Assembly: GCA_045124315.1 (NCBI GenBank)
Contig: JBGVLO010000054.1
Span: forward strand, 1-49,625
Source: CAG-411 sp045124315
GTDB lineage: Bacteria > Bacillota > Clostridia > Lachnospirales > Lachnospiraceae
Direction: 5' to 3'
Length of the DNA: 49,625 nucleotides
Part shown: one piece after another, positions 17,851-25,805 of the stretch
Position numbering within the stretch: the stretch's first letter is position 1
Layout of the letters: each line of letters starts with the position of its first letter
Made by a program: the position numbers and the translations under genes
The notes under the pieces: generated by a model
Told to the model about the DNA's origin: nothing
The model's input: only the letters and a program-made list of their open reading frames with translations
The model's database searches: none

Positions 17851-18285
17851 ATGATAAAGGAAATATTATTGGCTTCAGTTGGAGCAACAGGATTTGCTAT
17901 TATTTTTGGGTTACCCAAAAACAAATTATATGTTATTGCCATGTTTAGTGGGGTGGCATGGTGGATGTATCTGTTGTTAACTACTGTACTTAATAGCGAT
18001 GGAATGGCAATGTTTTCTGTTACTATAATCATAGTGTTACTGGCAAAAATGATAGGAAAAAAAATGAAATGTCCTGCGTTCGTGATAGCAACCCCTATTT
18101 TAATTCCATTTATTCCGGGAGCCACATTGTATTTGGTTATGAATGATTTCGTTGGCAAAGAAGTTACCTTTATGATGAATTTGGAACGGATTTGGAAACA
18201 AGTGGGAGCAATTGTTGCTGGAAATTTAGTTGCAGAGATGTTGTTTCGAGAGAATAGTAATTTGAAAAAAGTTGCAAAAAAATGA
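17851..18285 (+). CDS. ThrE-type exporter, C-terminal membrane component (DUF3815)
   Basis: 144 residues from ATG 17851. Four to five hydrophobic segments fill the protein, and PILIPFIPGATLYLVMNDFV matches the second half of ThrE proteins. It starts 10 bases after the first component and is the usual partner of a DUF1212 protein. Together they would rebuild a full ThrE transporter in the cytoplasmic membrane. Confidence 0.85.
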   Translation: MIKEILLASVGATGFAIIFGLPKNKLYVIAMFSGVAWWMYLLLTTVLNSDGMAMFSVTIIIVLLAKMIGKKMKCPAFVIATPILIPFIPGATLYLVMNDFVGKEVTFMMNLERIWKQVGAIVAGNLVAEMLFRENSNLKKVAKK

Positions 18286-18298
18286 TAAGGAGAATGGA

Positions 18299-19462
18299 AT
18301 GAAGAGTTTAAAGGAAGATTTTGTAGATATATTAAGCAAGCAACGAATTAAGCCGGTATTTCAACCGATAGTTTCATTAAAAAATGGAAAAATAATAGGT
18401 TATGAGGCATTGAGCAGAGTTATTGATCCTAAAGATATTCAATGTTCAGAAGAATTGTTCTATTTGGCAGGAATATATGGGAAGGTGTGGGAATTAGAAC
18501 AATTATGTAGAACTAAGATTTTGGAAAAGTATAGTGAATTTTCAGATAAAGGATATGGAAAGCTGTTCTTAAATGTAAATCCTATGGTAATACATGATAA
18601 AGGCTTTCGTTCTGGATTCACAAGTGAATATCTACAGCGATATAGTGTAGATATTCAATCTATTGTGTTTGAAGTGACAGAAAGAAATGCAGTGGATGAT
18701 ATAAAAGGATTCAAAGATACTGTAAGGCATTATAAGGAACAGGGGTATAACATTGCAGTAGATGATGCAGGTTCGTGTTATTCGGGATTAAATTTGATAT
18801 GTGATGTAGTACCTCATTATCTAAAACTTGATATTGCTTTGATTAGAGATATTAATAAAGATGCTGTAAAGTATGCAATGGTAAAAGCAATGGTTGAGTT
18901 TGCTAATTTGACTAATATAGAGCTGATTGCGGAAGGGATTGAGTGTGAAGATGAACTAAAAGCGCTTTTGAAGTTAGGTGTTCATAATGCACAAGGATAC
19001 TTTTTACGAAGACCGGATTCAGAACTAAAAGAAATAGATAAAAATGCCTTGGAAGTAATACAAAAATATAACAGTAAAAATGTGAAAAGAGTGAATGCTG
19101 AAACAAACGAATACAGAGTTGTTTTGTTTAAACTAGATAGTGTGAAAGCCTATAATAAATATTGTGAAAAATATGGGGATGAAAATGCTGACAAGATTAT
19201 TGAATTGATGCACTCTATTGTAGAACAAAATTTGTCTGAGAATGAAAATGTTGTATATTTAGGCTTAGATGGAACAGTAGCTGTGTTGAATAAGAAGGAT
19301 TATAAAATTAAGTGTGAATTAATTGCTGATGTATTCCGTAAAAGGTTGCAGGGATATTATTATAGTGATGAATGGGAACAAGGATATATTGAATGGACAA
19401 ATAAACGAGGAGAACAGAAAAAATATCCTATCATAGAGATATGCGCGGAAAGGATTGTATAA
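18299..19462 (+). CDS. EAL-domain cyclic-di-GMP phosphodiesterase candidate with degenerate GGDEF-like tail
   Basis: 387 residues from ATG 18299 (AAGGAG at 18287-18292). The EAL domain (about 10-250) retains the catalytic set: YEALSR, NVNP, FEVTER, VDDAGSCYSG, LKLDIALI, IAEGIE and AQGYFL. Metal and substrate ligands therefore look intact and the protein may hydrolyse cyclic-di-GMP. The C-terminal 120 residues resemble a worn GGDEF fold in which the GGDEF motif is replaced by GLDGT, so synthesis is not expected. The order EAL then GGDEF-like is the reverse of the common one. It is the last gene of the phosphonate operon, an unusual setting. Confidence 0.85.
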   Translation: MKSLKEDFVDILSKQRIKPVFQPIVSLKNGKIIGYEALSRVIDPKDIQCSEELFYLAGIYGKVWELEQLCRTKILEKYSEFSDKGYGKLFLNVNPMVIHDKGFRSGFTSEYLQRYSVDIQSIVFEVTERNAVDDIKGFKDTVRHYKEQGYNIAVDDAGSCYSGLNLICDVVPHYLKLDIALIRDINKDAVKYAMVKAMVEFANLTNIELIAEGIECEDELKALLKLGVHNAQGYFLRRPDSELKEIDKNALEVIQKYNSKNVKRVNAETNEYRVVLFKLDSVKAYNKYCEKYGDENADKIIELMHSIVEQNLSENENVVYLGLDGTVAVLNKKDYKIKCELIADVFRKRLQGYYYSDEWEQGYIEWTNKRGEQKKYPIIEICAERIV

Positions 19463-19496
19463 TATTTTAGGGAACTATAAAAATATCCTAACCTAA

Positions 19497-19540
19497 AGAG
19501 AGGCTTGGGTCACAATGTGGTGTAAGCCTCTCTACTTTTT
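19497..19540 (+). terminator. Terminator at the end of the phosphonate operon
   Basis: AGAGAGGCTT (19497-19506) pairs perfectly with AAGCCTCTCT (19524-19533), followed by ACTTTTTC. It lies between the operon and the convergent RhuM gene. Confidence 0.85.
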
Positions 19541-19556
19541 CATGAATAAAAACAGA

Positions 19557-20555
19557 TTATTTTTTATCAGAATCCGCAATTCCTTCCAAGGTGCCAATAC
19601 TCTTGATAAAGTCCTGTTCAACTGGGGATATGGTATTTTCTAAGCGATTTTTGTATTTGGTGTATTCGGCATGAGCCTTATCAAGTGCCTGCTTGTGGCT
19701 GATATGTCCGCTACTGGTAAGAATATCACGGCGGGTCATTTTCAGGTAATCGTCAATGGTTTCCAGCCAGTCCTTCATATACATTGGTTCCTGATTGAGA
19801 GCGTGCACCTCGGCGATATCGAGATAGGCTGTAACTATCTTGTTTAATGCATCCAACTCCTGCTGGGTAAGATAGTTTTTGGCAACTTCTACATCAGAGC
19901 GACGGATGGTGTCACTAGCCCATGAGGTAAGTCCCATATTATCCTTTTCTGCATCAGCACGCTGGTAGATAACTTCTGCGGCTGTGTGCTTGTGTGCTGC
20001 CCAGTGCATCTTATTCTGAACCTGCTTAAAGAATAGGATGGAGCTTTCTGTACTAGGATCGTAATCGATGCTGGTAGCATAGATTTCCAAAACCTTTCTC
20101 CAAAATACCTTTTCAGAGGAGCGGATGTCTCTGATACGGGCAAGCAATTCGTCAAAGTAATTGCCACCGCCAAGTCTTTTTAAACGGTCATCGTCTAATG
20201 CGAATCCCTTTTTCATATAGTCCTTTAATATTCCCATAGCCCAGATACGGAACTGTGTACCACGGTGGGATTTTACACGGTAGCCTACGGAGATGATTAC
20301 ATCGAGGTTATAGTAATCGACATTGTAGGTTTTTCCGTCAGCAGCAGTTGTTGCAAAATTTGCAACAACTGAAATTCGCTGTAATTCTCCTTCTTCAAAG
20401 ATGTTTTTGATATGGCGAGATATAGTGGATTTATCACGCTGAAACAGCTCTGCCATCTGGTCAATAGACAGCCACACAGTATCTTCTTCAAAGGTAGTTT
20501 CTATCTTCGTTAAACCGTCTTCGGTTGTGTACATAATAATATTTGAATGGTTCAT
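19557..20555 (-). CDS. RhuM-family protein
   Basis: 332 residues. The start (complement of 20553-20555) is set by AGGAGG just upstream on the minus strand. N-terminal winged-helix-like segment (VWLSIDQMAELFQRDKSTIS), the conserved TAADGKTYNVDYYNLDVIIS and RGTQFRIWAMGILKDY, and a C-terminal half with QNKMHWAAHKHTAAEVIYQR. RhuM proteins occur on pathogenicity islands, prophages and mobile elements and have no firm biochemical role. It ends a three-gene minus-strand module and has a deletion-damaged relative at 28918. Confidence 0.88.
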   Translation of the reverse strand: MNHSNIIMYTTEDGLTKIETTFEEDTVWLSIDQMAELFQRDKSTISRHIKNIFEEGELQRISVVANFATTAADGKTYNVDYYNLDVIISVGYRVKSHRGTQFRIWAMGILKDYMKKGFALDDDRLKRLGGGNYFDELLARIRDIRSSEKVFWRKVLEIYATSIDYDPSTESSILFFKQVQNKMHWAAHKHTAAEVIYQRADAEKDNMGLTSWASDTIRRSDVEVAKNYLTQQELDALNKIVTAYLDIAEVHALNQEPMYMKDWLETIDDYLKMTRRDILTSSGHISHKQALDKAHAEYTKYKNRLENTISPVEQDFIKSIGTLEGIADSDKK

Positions 20556-20568
20556 ATACGCAGTCCTC

Positions 20569-21474
20569 CTATGTTGGTGTATCGTTCTTCTTCGCTCTGC
20601 TCTTATACACATTGTACTGGTTCTTACACTGTGGTGAACAGAATTCTACATTCGGTCTGGTGGCAACAAATGCTTTGCCGCAGTGCTTGCATACCTTCAT
20701 GCTGGAATTTTCATCCGTCAGCATAAAGGAAAACATCATCTGTACGCATAACAATAAGGAATTGAAGTCCCAGACGATGGTAGGGCGCTCCCTAAGTTCT
20801 ATGCGGTAGGTAGGTGCCACACCGCCGAAAGCAGCCATTCCCTGACGATACAGGTTACGTTCATTCTCATCCAGTCTGTCATAGTCCAGATAATAAAGAA
20901 AGCTGGAGAAGAAGGTAAACGCCCAGTCCCGGAATACTTCCACAAGCCACTCATAGGGTTCTGCATATTCCTTCTGAAAACTCATCATAACAGCCTGTGG
21001 CTTGTTCTTCATAGTCATAATCAAAGCAAACATTTGCGCGCTGTCCGTACTCCAACTGGATTCCGTACCTTTCTTACGAAAATCAATCTTGTCAAAAGGG
21101 AAGAAGTAGGACATATATTTCTCGGTAGAAAGGCTTTCTTCCTTGATAAAATGATTCTTTGGCAGATAGACTGCCTCGTATGTAATAAAATCTGGTGTGG
21201 TAGGCAGGGCGGTCATAAGTCCCAGCATACCGTACTCAGATACAAAGCGCATAATGGCTTCTTTTAATTCGGTTTCACTTGCCTTATTCATGGCAGTAGT
21301 GCCGATATTGATTGCGGTGAGTACCAGCTTCTCATAATCCTTGATTGGATTGTAGATGGATGGCTTGGCATCGGTAGAAGGCGTAATATAACACTTTCCA
21401 TTTGCGGCTGTCCGCCATTCGTATTTATCATATTTTACCCAGTTGGAACTGGATTTCTGAAAGATATTCTTCAT
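20569..21474 (-). CDS. DUF6076-like protein with C-terminal four-cysteine zinc finger
   Basis: 301 residues from the ATG at 21474 (AAAGGA upstream); the longer frame to 21615 overlaps the neighbour and lacks a site. Most of the protein is unassigned. The last 50 residues contain CKHCGKAFVATRP, then FCSPQC, a zinc-ribbon pattern shared with CGNR-like nucleic-acid-binding proteins. The DUF6076 label is from memory of this pattern and should be searched. It ends 13 bases before the RhuM start, so the two are co-transcribed. Confidence 0.6.
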   Translation of the reverse strand: MKNIFQKSSSNWVKYDKYEWRTAANGKCYITPSTDAKPSIYNPIKDYEKLVLTAINIGTTAMNKASETELKEAIMRFVSEYGMLGLMTALPTTPDFITYEAVYLPKNHFIKEESLSTEKYMSYFFPFDKIDFRKKGTESSWSTDSAQMFALIMTMKNKPQAVMMSFQKEYAEPYEWLVEVFRDWAFTFFSSFLYYLDYDRLDENERNLYRQGMAAFGGVAPTYRIELRERPTIVWDFNSLLLCVQMMFSFMLTDENSSMKVCKHCGKAFVATRPNVEFCSPQCKNQYNVYKSRAKKNDTPT

Positions 21475-21529
21475 AGTAATTCCTTTCTGTATAAAAACTA
21501 TTACTATCATAGCATGTCTATATGCATTT

Positions 21530-22468
21530 TTAAACTTCTTTTTTACGATTCGTCCGATTATTTTTCTTGCGTTTCTTGGCTTTTTCTTTCGCCAGTCTTT
21601 CCTGTTCTCTGGCAATTCTTCTGACCACTACACCGATTTCCTTTAAAAGAGCCAGCTTCTCTTTATCTAGCTTTTCCATGGTAGCCGGGATTTCTTCTTC
21701 ATGTCGTGACAGGAAGTTTAATTCCTCCATAGTAAAAGGGAACTGCTCCCCCTGTCTGTCCACCAGTATCATAAGTACCTTTTTCTCAATCTGTCCAAGA
21801 ATGGTAGAGCGGACACCACGGATATTTCTGTCGCTCTGATTACGCAGGGCAGCAAGCTGATTAGTTGTAAAATCCCTAAGATATAGGAAGTATATCAGCT
21901 CCTTGTGGTCGTCTTTTAATTCATAAATGATTTTGGAATAGTCTTCGTCGGACAGGGAATTGTGCATTTCATAGGGGCAGTTAGAGATGATATCGATGTA
22001 GTCTCCCTTCATAAGCTGTCGCCAGTAAGCGTGATTGATGGGAGCCGGAATAACAATGGCAAGTGGCGCCACATCCTTTTTGCTGTCTATATTTTCCCTT
22101 CCGATTTCATGATAGCGTTCCTTACGTTCCCTGTTGGCATCCAGATGATCCCATTCCTTTACCACTTCCTCAAAATCCGAAACTGTGCGGGCACCATCTT
22201 CCAGTCGCTTTAAAGCAATGGCACGAAGCTCCCTTTTAAGCATTGTCTTATTAGGATGCTCGTCCTCCGGCTGGATGTCATCATCCTTTATAGGATGCAG
22301 CTCCTGTTCCAGTTCCATTTCATTGAAATGCTCTAATTCAATTTGTAATTCCTGCTGTGCTTCATCAAATGTAATATCCTCATCTATGGAAATGGCACCG
22401 TCTTCGCTGTCGAAGCCGTGGGAATATTCCCAGAAGTCCAGCAATTCCTGATGTTTTCTAATGTTCAT
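21530..22468 (-). CDS. Unrecognised protein with sigma-region-4-like helix-turn-helix
   Basis: 312 residues. The N-terminal 90 residues are strongly acidic. A middle segment (about 190-240: YFLYLRDFTTNQLAALRNQSDRN) has the spacing of a sigma-70 region 4 or similar helix-turn-helix. The C-terminus is a basic Lys/Arg tail. I cannot name a family. It is the promoter-proximal gene of the minus-strand module with the zinc-finger protein and RhuM, and could regulate it (inference). The ribosome-binding site is weak. Confidence 0.6.
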   Translation of the reverse strand: MNIRKHQELLDFWEYSHGFDSEDGAISIDEDITFDEAQQELQIELEHFNEMELEQELHPIKDDDIQPEDEHPNKTMLKRELRAIALKRLEDGARTVSDFEEVVKEWDHLDANRERKERYHEIGRENIDSKKDVAPLAIVIPAPINHAYWRQLMKGDYIDIISNCPYEMHNSLSDEDYSKIIYELKDDHKELIYFLYLRDFTTNQLAALRNQSDRNIRGVRSTILGQIEKKVLMILVDRQGEQFPFTMEELNFLSRHEEEIPATMEKLDKEKLALLKEIGVVVRRIAREQERLAKEKAKKRKKNNRTNRKKEV

Positions 22469-22726
22469 TTATCCGTAAAACCTGCCTTGTATATACATAT
22501 TTAAAATTTTTTGCAACTTTTTTTGAAAACACTTCCGCAAAACCCCTCCTAAATCTCCTATAGGTGAGGAAGTAATCTTTTTGAAAGAAAAAGTATTACT
22601 CAAAGTGCGGGCTGATTTTTGTAATCAGTATAACATATTTCGAATGAATGTTCTGTATCTATTTGTGGAAACTTCGAAAATATGTTCGGGTTTAATGAGA
22701 GAAAGAAAATGAGAGGAGGATTTGCT

Positions 22727-22918
22727 ATGGAGTGGTATCAGTTAGATGCGGGAAAATGTCTGGAATTTAGCAAGAAGATGGCTGTGCTTAGAAGATTGGT
22801 TCATCTTGAACTGATTTCAGAAAATGAGTATATTCTGGCAAAGAATAAGATTATGAGTTCGTATCATATTCTGGAGTCTGAATATTTCAAAACCGGTGCA
22901 GGAAAAAGAGTTGCCTAG
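22727..22918 (+). CDS. Small SHOCT-like protein
   Basis: 63 residues from ATG 22727, fixed by AGGAGG at 22714-22719. The stretch VLRRLVHLELISENEYILAK follows the SHOCT pattern (leucine-rich helix, short turn, I-S/T-x-x-E-F/Y helix). Such small helical domains are common next to recombinases of clostridial elements; the function is unknown. A terminator follows, so it is expressed separately from the recombinase. Confidence 0.65.
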   Translation: MEWYQLDAGKCLEFSKKMAVLRRLVHLELISENEYILAKNKIMSSYHILESEYFKTGAGKRVA

Positions 22919-22948
22919 AAACCATAAGCTGTATTGGGTGGGTTAAGA

Positions 22949-22992
22949 AGAGTCTGTGTATGCGTTAATGTATATGCAGGCTCTTTTACTTT
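22949..22992 (+). terminator. Terminator between the SHOCT-like gene and the recombinase
   Basis: A 15-position stem starting AGAGTCTG (22949) and closing CAGGCTCT (to 22984), with wobble pairs in the upper part, is followed by TTTTACTTT. Confidence 0.8.
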
Positions 22993-23104
22993 GTGGATGA
23001 ATAAAAATATTTTCATACATTCGTTCACATTTTCATTTTTTAGTATGCTTGGTGTGAAGGGTAGCACGAAGCAAAAGATTTCAATTTAAAGGAGGATTTT
23101 TATT

Positions 23105-24796
23105 ATGGCAGAAGTAGAAGTAATTAAGGCGGTGGAGGGTCCCATTCTTCGTAAGAGGGATTATGAGGGCAATCCGGTTGTTATCACAAGACAGAGAGTT
23201 GCGGCGTATGTGCGTGTCAGTACGGACGACGAGGAGCAGATTGAGAGTTTCCAGTCTCAAAAGAAGTACTATCAGGACAAAATTTCGGAGAACCGGGACT
23301 GGGTTATGGTTGGCATTTATGCGGATGAAGCCATTACCGGAACAAAGGTAGATAAGCGTGAGCAGTTTCAGCGGATGATTCAGGATTGTATGGATGGAAA
23401 GATTGATGTGATTATGACCAAATCGGTATCACGATTTTCCCGAAATACAGTGGATATTCTTCAGTATGTGCGTCTTTTGAAGGATAGAGGCATAGCGGTG
23501 ATTTTTGAAAAGGAAAATATCAATACCATGACGGAGCAGGGCGAAATGATGCTGACTCTTATGGGTACGCTGGCTCAAAACGAGGTGGAATCCACATCCA
23601 AGAATGTAAAGATGGGCATTAAGATGAAGATGAAACGTGGAGAGCTTATGGGCTTTAACGGATGTCTTGGGTATGACTATCACCCGGAGGATAAGACCAT
23701 TACTGTATATGAAGCGGAGGCAGAAACTGTGCGACTGATTTTCGAGTTATATTTACAGGGATATGGCACTTATACCATTGCCAAGCAGTTGGAAGCTCTC
23801 GGCAAGGTAAATAAAAAGGGCGTGGTAAAATGGACCGACAGCGGTATCCGTGGCATTATCAAAAATGAGAAGTACAAGGGGGATTTGCTGTTGCAGAAAA
23901 CCATTACCACAGACCCTATCTCCAAGAGACGTATTGAGAATTTTGGTGAGGAGGAACAGTATTATGTCCGTGATCACCATGAGCCTATCGTCAGCAGGGA
24001 AGTCTGGGAGCAGGCAAAGGAAATCCGCTTGTCCCGTAACCGTCAGACTGATAAAAAGGCTGACGGCAAGAGGGAAAAGTACACCAAGAAATATGCACTT
24101 TCCAGTATGTGCGAGTGTGGTTTCTGCGGTACAAAGCTTACAAGACGTACCCTTCACAGCAGTTCCAAGTATGAAACACCGGTGTGGTATTGCAGAAATG
24201 CAGCCAATAAGGGTAAGTATAACTGCCCTAACAGTAAGTCCGTGCAAGAGTCCATTTTAGAAAATGCTTTTCTTGAAGCCTACAAGCTGCTGGCAGGAAG
24301 CTTTGATGATGTAATAGATTCCGTTGTCGGTGTCATCGAGGATATCAGTACCAATAATGAGGATATCGGCAGACTGAAAAAGGAGCAGAAGGCTTTGGAG
24401 AATCTGGAACAGCGTCGAAAGAAGCTTACCGACTTGTATCTGGATGAAGGAATTTCCAAGGAAGCATATGATGAAAAGTATGATGACCTTTCCGTAAAAA
24501 TCCAAAAGTCAAAGGAAAACATTGAGATTTTGCAGGCGAATGTTTCCAATCAAAAGGATGTAGGTAAGAGAATGGCATCCCTGAAAAGAGCACTTTCCGA
24601 TGGCAATATTCTGGAGGAGTTTGACAGAGTGGTGTTTGAGAGCATTGTGGAGAAGGTTATCGTGGGCGAGGCAAACGACGATGGCACTGTGGACCCGTTC
24701 AAGCTGACCTTTGTTATGAAGGGAAATGGCAACAGCGTTATTCCAAATGCAAAGGATTGGTTCAAAGCTGAAAAAAGTACAATACAGTCAGCGTAG
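23105..24796 (+). CDS. Large serine recombinase (integrase of the element)
   Basis: 563 residues behind AAAGGAGG. The resolvase-type catalytic domain has the nucleophile Ser in AAYVRVSTDDEEQ (about residue 39), the arginine motif SVSRFSRNTVD and GTLAQNEVESTS. A recombinase domain follows (GYDYHPEDKTI to GIRGIIKNEKYKGD). The zinc ribbon has Cys pairs CECGFCG and WYCRN with NCPNS. The coiled-coil motif (about 425-490) is typical of large serine integrases. The gene ends about 245 bases from the right rlmD-like junction, so it is the probable enzyme that inserted the element into rlmD. Confidence 0.93.
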   Translation: MAEVEVIKAVEGPILRKRDYEGNPVVITRQRVAAYVRVSTDDEEQIESFQSQKKYYQDKISENRDWVMVGIYADEAITGTKVDKREQFQRMIQDCMDGKIDVIMTKSVSRFSRNTVDILQYVRLLKDRGIAVIFEKENINTMTEQGEMMLTLMGTLAQNEVESTSKNVKMGIKMKMKRGELMGFNGCLGYDYHPEDKTITVYEAEAETVRLIFELYLQGYGTYTIAKQLEALGKVNKKGVVKWTDSGIRGIIKNEKYKGDLLLQKTITTDPISKRRIENFGEEEQYYVRDHHEPIVSREVWEQAKEIRLSRNRQTDKKADGKREKYTKKYALSSMCECGFCGTKLTRRTLHSSSKYETPVWYCRNAANKGKYNCPNSKSVQESILENAFLEAYKLLAGSFDDVIDSVVGVIEDISTNNEDIGRLKKEQKALENLEQRRKKLTDLYLDEGISKEAYDEKYDDLSVKIQKSKENIEILQANVSNQKDVGKRMASLKRALSDGNILEEFDRVVFESIVEKVIVGEANDDGTVDPFKLTFVMKGNGNSVIPNAKDWFKAEKSTIQSA

Positions 24797-24803
24797 ATTG
24801 TGG

Positions 24804-24855
24804 TATACTATATAAGGTAGCAAGGCATCTGTTGCTTTCATAAGTAGCAGGTGCC
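24804..24855 (+). promoter_or_regulatory. TATACT box and 12-bp leader hairpin before a small ORF at the element end
   Basis: A TATACT (24804-24809) is followed by a stem of GGCATCTGTTGC (24824-24835) with GTAGCAGGTGCC (24844-24855), all positions pairing if wobbles are counted. No T run follows, so it looks like a leader structure rather than a terminator. Confidence 0.4.
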
Positions 24856-24889
24856 CTGATATAAAAACATTCATAAGGAGGGCTTGATT

Positions 24890-25048
24890 ATGGCTAATCA
24901 GACTGAACTGTTGAATGTTAGTGATGAGATGAAATTAGACAAGGACAGACAGAATTTATGTGAGGAATTGAGTGCCGGGGAATTGTGTTCTTCTTCATTA
25001 GACACTACTGAAGAATTGTATTCTTCCTCGGTACCCGACACATGTTGA
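24890..25048 (+). CDS. Small acidic ORF reading into the right attachment junction
   Basis: 52 codons from ATG 24890 behind AAGGAGGG (24875-24882), a strong site. The protein (start MANQTELLNVSDEMK, end SSSVPDTC) is acidic, Ser/Leu-rich and unrecognised, with a small repeat-like pattern (GELCSSSLDTTEELYSSS). Its stop codon TGA lies inside CATGTTGAG, the candidate crossover region, so its 3' end would change on excision. It could be a regulator of excision, but that is only a guess from position. Confidence 0.5.
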   Translation: MANQTELLNVSDEMKLDKDRQNLCEELSAGELCSSSLDTTEELYSSSVPDTC

Positions 25049-25085
25049 GACGGTGTGTCTCCTCTCTAAGAAATGCCCGGTTTAA
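25041..25085 (+). other. Candidate right attachment junction (attR) with displaced rlmD 3' end
   Basis: Reading from 25041 the sequence encodes H-V-E-T-V-C-L-L-S-K-K-C-P-V and stop (25083-25085), a plausible RlmD C-terminus with no gene in front of it. It is 20 kb from rlmD and near the recombinase gene, as expected for attR. Confidence 0.65.
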
Positions 25086-25106
25086 GCGGGATTGAGGGCA
25101 CTTTTT
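25074..25106 (+). terminator. Terminator-like hairpin after the displaced rlmD end
   Basis: TGCCC (25074-25078) pairs with GGGCA (25096-25100), with an alternative inner CCCG/CGGG stem, followed by CTTTTT. This fits an original rlmD terminator travelling with the displaced 3' end. Confidence 0.55.
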
Positions 25107-25182
25107 GAAAATATGTGACTGTGTTTTTAACAGAATATTATGTGCCGCAACATGACTTTTATTTGAGGGGTGGCAGAAACTA

Positions 25183-25225
25183 TTCGCGGACGTTCGGAGA
25201 ATTTTTGTGCTAGGACGTGCGCGAA
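25183..25225. repeat. Long imperfect hairpin upstream of the acetyltransferase gene
   Basis: TTCGCGGACGT and ACGTGCGCGAA are inverted repeats with one mismatch, about 20 bases apart, within a GC-rich patch unlike the surrounding AT-rich DNA. A related CGCGTCCGCGAA lies near 26803. Confidence 0.5.
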
Positions 25226-25250
25226 TTGTATATTTTAGGAGATAGAGAAA

Positions 25251-25712
25251 ATGAGGATTGATTTGATTAGAATAGGTATCGCAGATGCGCAAAAACTTTG
25301 GGAGATGCAAGTAGAAGCATTTGAGGGCTTATATAAAAAATACCAAGATACAGAAACAAGTCCTGCTACAGAAAATGTTGAAAAGATTATTATGCGTTTG
25401 GAACAACCATTTACATATTATTACTATATCGTTGTGGATGGTATAGAAGTTGGTGCTATTCGAGTTGTTGACAAAAAAGAACTAGGAAAAGCCAAGAGAA
25501 TCTCGCCAATATTTATCATGAAAGAGCATAGAGGAAAAGGATATGCACAGGAAGCAATTAGAGTTGTCGAGCTAATACATGGCGAGTGTGATTGGGAATT
25601 AGATACCATTTTGCAGGAAAAGGGTAATTGTTATCTTTATGAGAAGATGGGATATAAAAAGACTGATACAACTGAGGTGATTAATGAAAAATTAACTTTG
25701 GTGTTTTATTAA
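25251..25712 (+). CDS. GNAT-family N-acetyltransferase
   Basis: 153 residues with TAGGAGATAG upstream. The acetyl-CoA-binding motif is clear (IFIMKEHRGKGYAQEAI, matching R/Q-x-x-G-x-G/A), and the end YLYEKMGYKKTD is the usual closing strand-helix of the fold. Substrate unknown; similar small GNATs modify drugs, small molecules or toxins. It stands alone between the right junction and a self-regulated HTH gene. Confidence 0.85.
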   Translation: MRIDLIRIGIADAQKLWEMQVEAFEGLYKKYQDTETSPATENVEKIIMRLEQPFTYYYYIVVDGIEVGAIRVVDKKELGKAKRISPIFIMKEHRGKGYAQEAIRVVELIHGECDWELDTILQEKGNCYLYEKMGYKKTDTTEVINEKLTLVFY

Positions 25713-25737
25713 AAGGACTAATCCATATGTTATGCAT

Positions 25738-25788
25738 TTACACATTGTGTAATGATTGTGACTATGACATAATATACACATAGTGTGA
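25738..25788 (+). promoter_or_regulatory. Promoter with paired operators for the first small HTH gene
   Basis: TTGTGT (25745-25750), 17 bases, CATAAT (25768-25773). A perfect inverted repeat TTACACA-T-TGTGTAA (25738-25752) covers the -35, and a close copy TACACATAGTGTGAA (25774-25788) follows the -10. Two operators framing the promoter suggest autorepression by the HTH protein. Confidence 0.65.
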
Positions 25789-25805
25789 ACTGGAGGCTAT
25801 AATTT

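Larger units (their letters stand above)
5076..25049. mobile_element. Integrated mobilizable element in rlmD carrying 2-aminoethylphosphonate genes
   Basis: About 20 kb bounded by the rlmD 3' end on the left and a second RlmD C-terminus-like sequence on the right. Contents: ParB, TnpV, ParM/ParR-like pair, hairpin-rich region, MobC, MOBP relaxase, phosphonate cargo, RhuM module, SHOCT-like protein, and a large serine recombinase ending about 250 bases from the right boundary, the usual place for an integrase gene. No coupling protein, VirB4 or other conjugation genes are visible, so it would be mobilized in trans. The cargo looks more AT-rich by eye than the backbone. The boundaries are inferred from the repeated rlmD end. 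Confidence 0.7.
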
